NCBI RefSeq assembly: GCF_900177815.1
Contig: NZ_FXAZ01000007.1
Location: forward strand, 1-64,000
Length of the DNA stretch: 64,000 nucleotides
DNA from: Paenibacillus aquistagni
Lineage (GTDB): Bacteria > Bacillota > Bacilli > Paenibacillales > Paenibacillaceae
Direction of reading: 5' to 3'
The notes under the pieces were generated by a model. It saw only the letters and a program-made list of their open reading frames with translations. It did not search any database and was not told where the DNA came from. The position numbers and the translations under genes are program-made. Positions 62,125-64,000 of the stretch are shown here, one piece after another. Every line of letters starts with the position of its first letter. Position 1 is the stretch's first letter.

Positions 62125-62586
62125 TTAATCCTTCTTTTTACGTTTCTTTTTCTCTTCAGTGGATCGAGTGCGCTTCTCCACTTTTTTCTTTTTGACGCGC
62201 TCCTCCTTCAACCGATCCTCCCTCGCACGCTCCGACGAACGGCTGACAGGCCTCGCTTCCTCCCGCCGTGCTGCAGGTGGATTCATTCTTCTGCTTTGCT
62301 CCTTTTTCCGCTGCTGCTCACGCATAAAAGCCTCGTAATCCGCCTGGTTGACGAGATTTTTTCGCTCTTCCTCATTTTTCTTTTGCTGATCCATATATTG
62401 CGTAACTTGTCTAGAGAGATCATCGATCATGCGGCGCATCTGCTCTTTATTCTCATCCGACACGGGCTCTGTCGACTCCATCGAAATACCATTCCGTTGA
62501 AAGGAGTCAGTGATCAGCAATTCAACGACACTATTAGGCAGCAGGAAACCTTCCTCTTTCTTTTCTTGATTTTCGTCCTGTGTCAT
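62125..62586 (-). CDS. Highly charged hypothetical protein, probable coat or spore-associated
   Basis: 153 residues from the ATG of MTQDENQEKKEEGFLLP. AGGAGG lies 12 bases upstream; a further in-frame ATG lies on that site. Long helical stretch rich in Glu, Lys, Arg and Gln (MRRMIDDLSRQVTQYMDQQK) with a basic C-terminus (RTRSTEEKKKRKKKD). Position beside cotX genes suggests spore surface. No named family. Confidence 0.6.
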   Translation of the reverse strand: MTQDENQEKKEEGFLLPNSVVELLITDSFQRNGISMESTEPVSDENKEQMRRMIDDLSRQVTQYMDQQKKNEEERKNLVNQADYEAFMREQQRKKEQSRRMNPPAARREEARPVSRSSERAREDRLKEERVKKKKVEKRTRSTEEKKKRKKKD

Positions 62587-62879
62587 TCTAATGGGAGACC
62601 TCCTAACCATTGATTACCTTTTCCTATATCGCCCTATTATTCTATGTTCATGTGCCGCTGTTGGTATGGTTGATCGCGTAGAGGAGAGGAGAAGCCTCCA
62701 AATATAAGCCTGAATGTATCCCAAAGCACCTGATAAGAGGCTATCGAATAAGCTGTTATGATCGCCGTTAGTCGAAAAAGCAACAAACATGATGCGAAAA
62801 TAAAGTTTTCTTATGAAAAAAACGGATACAGGCAATAACAGCTACAACCACCGGCTTAACAGTTGGCTTCCAGTGCAAA
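62587..62879. other. Intergenic, no gene seen
   Basis: No open frame with a ribosome site. Holds the promoter region of the charged-protein gene. Confidence 0.4.
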
Positions 62880-62917
62880 AAAATCTCGCAGCAGCTTAGA
62901 AGCCGCAACGAGATTTT
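62880..62917 (-). terminator. Terminator of xylB
   Basis: AAAATCTCG pairs with CGAGATTTT, and the minus strand continues with TTTTT, 20 bp past the xylB stop. Confidence 0.8.
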
Positions 62918-62938
62918 CATGTAGACGAGCATATCTAA

Positions 62939-64000
62939 TTAACGATAAGGCGCCAAGCATTCATTCAATGCCTTCGTGGCCTGATAAATCTGCTTATAGA
63001 TCCCATACAGCCCTCTATAGATCAGCTGCCGCTCAGGATCAGGATGCCAGCGCCCCGCCTGCTTGACGAAGCTCGCAACCGCTTCTTCCATCGATTCAAA
63101 CCAACCGCAGCCATAGGCGGCAATAATGGCTGCTCCCATCGCGGGTCCCTGCTCTCGCTCTAATCGTACGACATCGAGGCCAAAAATATCCGCTTGCATT
63201 TGCAGCCATGCTTCATTTTTAGCTCCGCCGCCAATCGCAATCACCTCTTGAATCACTTTACCGCTGTCACGAAGCATATCAAGTGATTCACACAGCGAGA
63301 AGGTTACACCTTCCATGACGGCCCTGGCTACCTGCGTGCGAGTATGCTTGCTGTCAAGCCCAATGAAGCTGGCTCGAATATTCGCATCCGCATGAGGTGT
63401 GCGCTCTCCGGCCAGATAAGGCGTAAACAATAAGCCGCCCGCGCCTGGCGGCACACGTTCAATACCCGCGAGCAGCTCCTCGAAGCTCATCTCGCTTGCA
63501 AACGCATCTCTGAACCACTGCATGCTGTATCCTGCCGCAAGCGTAACCCCCATCACATAATATCCATCGGGGATGCTGTGGTTAAAATAATGCAGTCTCC
63601 CTCGATAATCAGCATCGACGCGCTCCTCATATGCCAGCACGACACCTGAGGTGCCAATGCTGCACATCGCCGTGCACGGCTTGATTATGCCTGCCCCAAT
63701 AGCCCCGCAGGCATTGTCTGCCCCGCCTGCAAACACGCGAACTCGCTCATGAAGGCCCATGCGCTCAGCCACATGAGGCAGCAGCGTGCCTGTGTCTGCA
63801 GCAGATTCAACCAGCGGCGGGAGCATTGCTGTCGGGATGCCATTCGCTTCCGCAATCTCTTCGCTCCAACGCTGCTCTACAATGTTAAGCAGCAGTGTGC
63901 CTGCCGCATCGGACAGATCTAGGCCAAGCTGACCTGTCATGCGATAGCGAACATAATCCTTGGGCAGCAAGAAGACCTTGGCCTGCTGCCAAATGTCAGG
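62939..64000 (-). CDS. xylB: Xylulokinase XylB, 3' part (5' end outside window)
   Basis: Phosphorylates D-xylulose with ATP for entry to the pentose phosphate pathway. The last 354 codons are present; the frame is open to the right edge, so about 150 N-terminal residues are missing. FGGY-kinase features: KDYVRYRMTGQLGLDLSDAA, GGADNACGAIGAGIIKP, the ATP-binding AIGGGAKNEAWLQMQADIFG and ERTPHADANIRASF. AlternativeFGGY substrates (gluconate, glycerol) are less likely given the DLSDAAGTLLLN motif. Confidence 0.9.
   Translation of the reverse strand, partial: PDIWQQAKVFLLPKDYVRYRMTGQLGLDLSDAAGTLLLNIVEQRWSEEIAEANGIPTAMLPPLVESAADTGTLLPHVAERMGLHERVRVFAGGADNACGAIGAGIIKPCTAMCSIGTSGVVLAYEERVDADYRGRLHYFNHSIPDGYYVMGVTLAAGYSMQWFRDAFASEMSFEELLAGIERVPPGAGGLLFTPYLAGERTPHADANIRASFIGLDSKHTRTQVARAVMEGVTFSLCESLDMLRDSGKVIQEVIAIGGGAKNEAWLQMQADIFGLDVVRLEREQGPAMGAAIIAAYGCGWFESMEEAVASFVKQAGRWHPDPERQLIYRGLYGIYKQIYQATKALNECLAPYR

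Overview
The window is chromosomal DNA of an endospore-forming, low-to-mid-GC Gram-positive bacterium, most likely Paenibacillus or a close relative. The evidence is strong AGGAGG-type ribosome binding sites with frequent TTG and GTG starts, the gerM-rph-rdgB gene order, two CotX-type spore coat proteins, SorC-type DeoR, PadR and RpiR regulators, and CcpA cre-like sites. The assignment rests on gene content, not on a database search.

Layout. (1) 0.15-4.7 kb: a deoxynucleoside catabolic set on the minus strand (deoR, deoC, nupC, deoB) that imports nucleosides and converts deoxyribose phosphates to central metabolites. (2) 5.0-13.9 kb: a PadR regulator with an FtsW/RodA-like membrane protein, a GH1 beta-glucosidase, a DUF5692 membrane protein, an FAD oxidoreductase coupled to a transposase-derived gene that has lost two of its three catalytic acids, and small hypothetical genes. 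(3) 14.0-26.3 kb: a structured RNA candidate, a CD3324-type DNA-binding protein, asnB, metY, gerM-rph-rdgB, a PgpA-like protein, a metallo-beta-lactamase-fold hydrolase, a CNNM/CorC-type protein and a xanthine/uracil permease. (4) 26.7-34.6 kb: a sugar cluster of ThuA, two sugar isomerases and a Gfo/Idh/MocA dehydrogenase with a divergent AraC regulator, then an RpiR regulator with nagB and nagA. (5) 34.8-41.5 kb: an AT-rich stretch of secreted or envelope genes (His/Lys/Asp-rich coat-like protein, cohesin/FN3 protein, kelch protein, beta-lactamase-family hydrolase) and an Mrr-like nuclease. Three of its terminators share one CCGCTCC stem.

(6) 41.745-60.644 kb: an integrated element of about 18.9 kb, bounded by 50-bp direct repeats with 2 mismatches and carrying a tyrosine integrase just inside the right end. 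Next to the integrase come a CI/Cro-like switch, an excisionase-type protein, DnaD and DnaC-like replication proteins and a phage sigma-like regulator. The left half holds phage fragments (terminase small subunit, Bro-N antirepressor), a tail-type Ntn-hydrolase protein and accessory genes. I see no large terminase, portal, capsid, holin or lysin, so this is a degenerate prophage or a phage satellite. It was inserted into the hairpin of a transcription terminator. Its most interesting cargo is an unrecognised three-gene operon (46.97-48.79 kb) between two 19-bp direct repeats.

(7) 60.7-64.0 kb: chromosome again, with a coiled-coil protein, two cotX paralogues, a charged probable coat-associated protein and the 3' part of xylB, which runs off the right edge.

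I found no rRNA, tRNA, CRISPR array or intact insertion sequence.
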